Assembly: GCA_009731375.1 (NCBI GenBank)
Contig: BJOX01000329.1
Location: forward strand, 460,431 to 524,430
Direction of reading: 5' to 3'
Source: Paulinella micropora
Lineage: Eukaryota > Cercozoa > Imbricatea > Euglyphida
Length of the DNA stretch: 64,000 bases
How positions within the stretch are numbered: the first letter of the stretch is position 1; each line of letters starts with the position of its first letter. A program made the translations under genes and the position numbers. The notes beneath the pieces are model-generated. The model had not been told where the DNA came from. It made no database searches and saw only the letters and a list, made by a program, of their open reading frames with translations. Below, piece by piece: positions 63,613 through 64,000 of the stretch.

Positions 63613-64000
63613 ATATTATCGTAGTACATGTCACCCGGCGTGACGTATTTCCTTGAAAGTTCACTTAGTCACCACTGAAAGTTCATATTCAGTAACTTGA
63701 TATATTTAATCAATTTTTTACCGACGCAATGAGTGCTTTAACAACTTTCAGAAGTAGCTGAAGCGGAAATCCGATGTTCAAACTACATTAATCAGTACTT
63801 CACTGATGTCACGTTGAGTTTAGTCTCAGATTCACTCACAGACTCAGTGCTGTGTGAATGACTCGAAGTATTATATTGATCACATGATTAGCCTACTTTG
63901 TGCTGCCGGATCAATTGCAATTATTAATTTGATATCGAGATTGAATTTTTTTTTAAGTTCTACGAGTGGCAAGTATTTTATTCCAACAGTGAGTAACAGA
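63613..64000. other. AT-rich non-coding end of window
   Basis: Nothing recognised. Confidence 0.5.

Overview
The window is eukaryotic nuclear DNA. It carries a degenerate Ty3/gypsy LTR retrotransposon, at least 16 copies of a tRNA-derived SINE, a LINE remnant and a piggyBac-like non-autonomous DNA transposon. Microsatellites and minisatellites occur at extreme density. One very long gene is split into many small GT-AG exons. The gene encodes an LCCL-domain, cysteine-rich, single-pass surface protein of the kind known from alveolates (apicomplexans, chromerids and relatives). An alveolate or similar protist is therefore my best guess, but this is inference and could be wrong. The assembly has 15 N gaps: 15868-15962, 16202-16309, 20269-20408, 28712-28933, 29094-29103, 29783-29881, 31736-31745, 33126-33427, 35443-35684, 42514-42523, 49619-49757, 56479-56880, 58569-58767, 60957-60966 and 61350-61359. 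Many of them abut homopolymer C or G or dinucleotide runs.

Layout. 1-901 is the 3' end of one Ty3/gypsy pol copy. 1735-11110 holds a second, longer relative: a polypurine/LTR-like junction at 1735, a pol pseudogene (1939-6998) broken by frameshifts and one in-frame stop, a separate downstream frameshifted ORF of unknown function (7797-10435), and a second copy of the polypurine/LTR-like junction at 11049. 11.1-17.8 kb is repeats: tetranucleotide, TAG/CTA/TTA arrays, a diverged dispersed repeat, a LINE C-terminal remnant and the first SINEs. 18.2-59.8 kb is the host gene on the + strand. I built about 39 exons by hand, with splice phases that agree across almost every junction, giving roughly 1,900 codons. 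Its 13-kb intron (about 23.2-36.4 kb) is a nest of SINEs, (TTA)n arrays, a 160-bp satellite present in both orientations, and several duplicated repeat units. 59.8-64 kb is non-coding and ends with a piggyBac-like MITE at 62933-63608.

The host protein, in order: a novel N-terminal region with Cys and beta-strand-like segments; a hydrophobic and aromatic-rich middle; two tandemly duplicated CCxCGG cysteine modules; an LCCL domain; a region resembling pre-peptidase C-terminal (PPC) beta-sandwich domains; more Cys-rich segments; a serine-rich stalk made of 29-residue repeats; three sushi-like Cys repeats; a transmembrane helix; and a cytoplasmic tail of about 80 residues. I could not find the first exon or signal peptide. 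Nothing in the window looks bacterial, and there is no CRISPR array.
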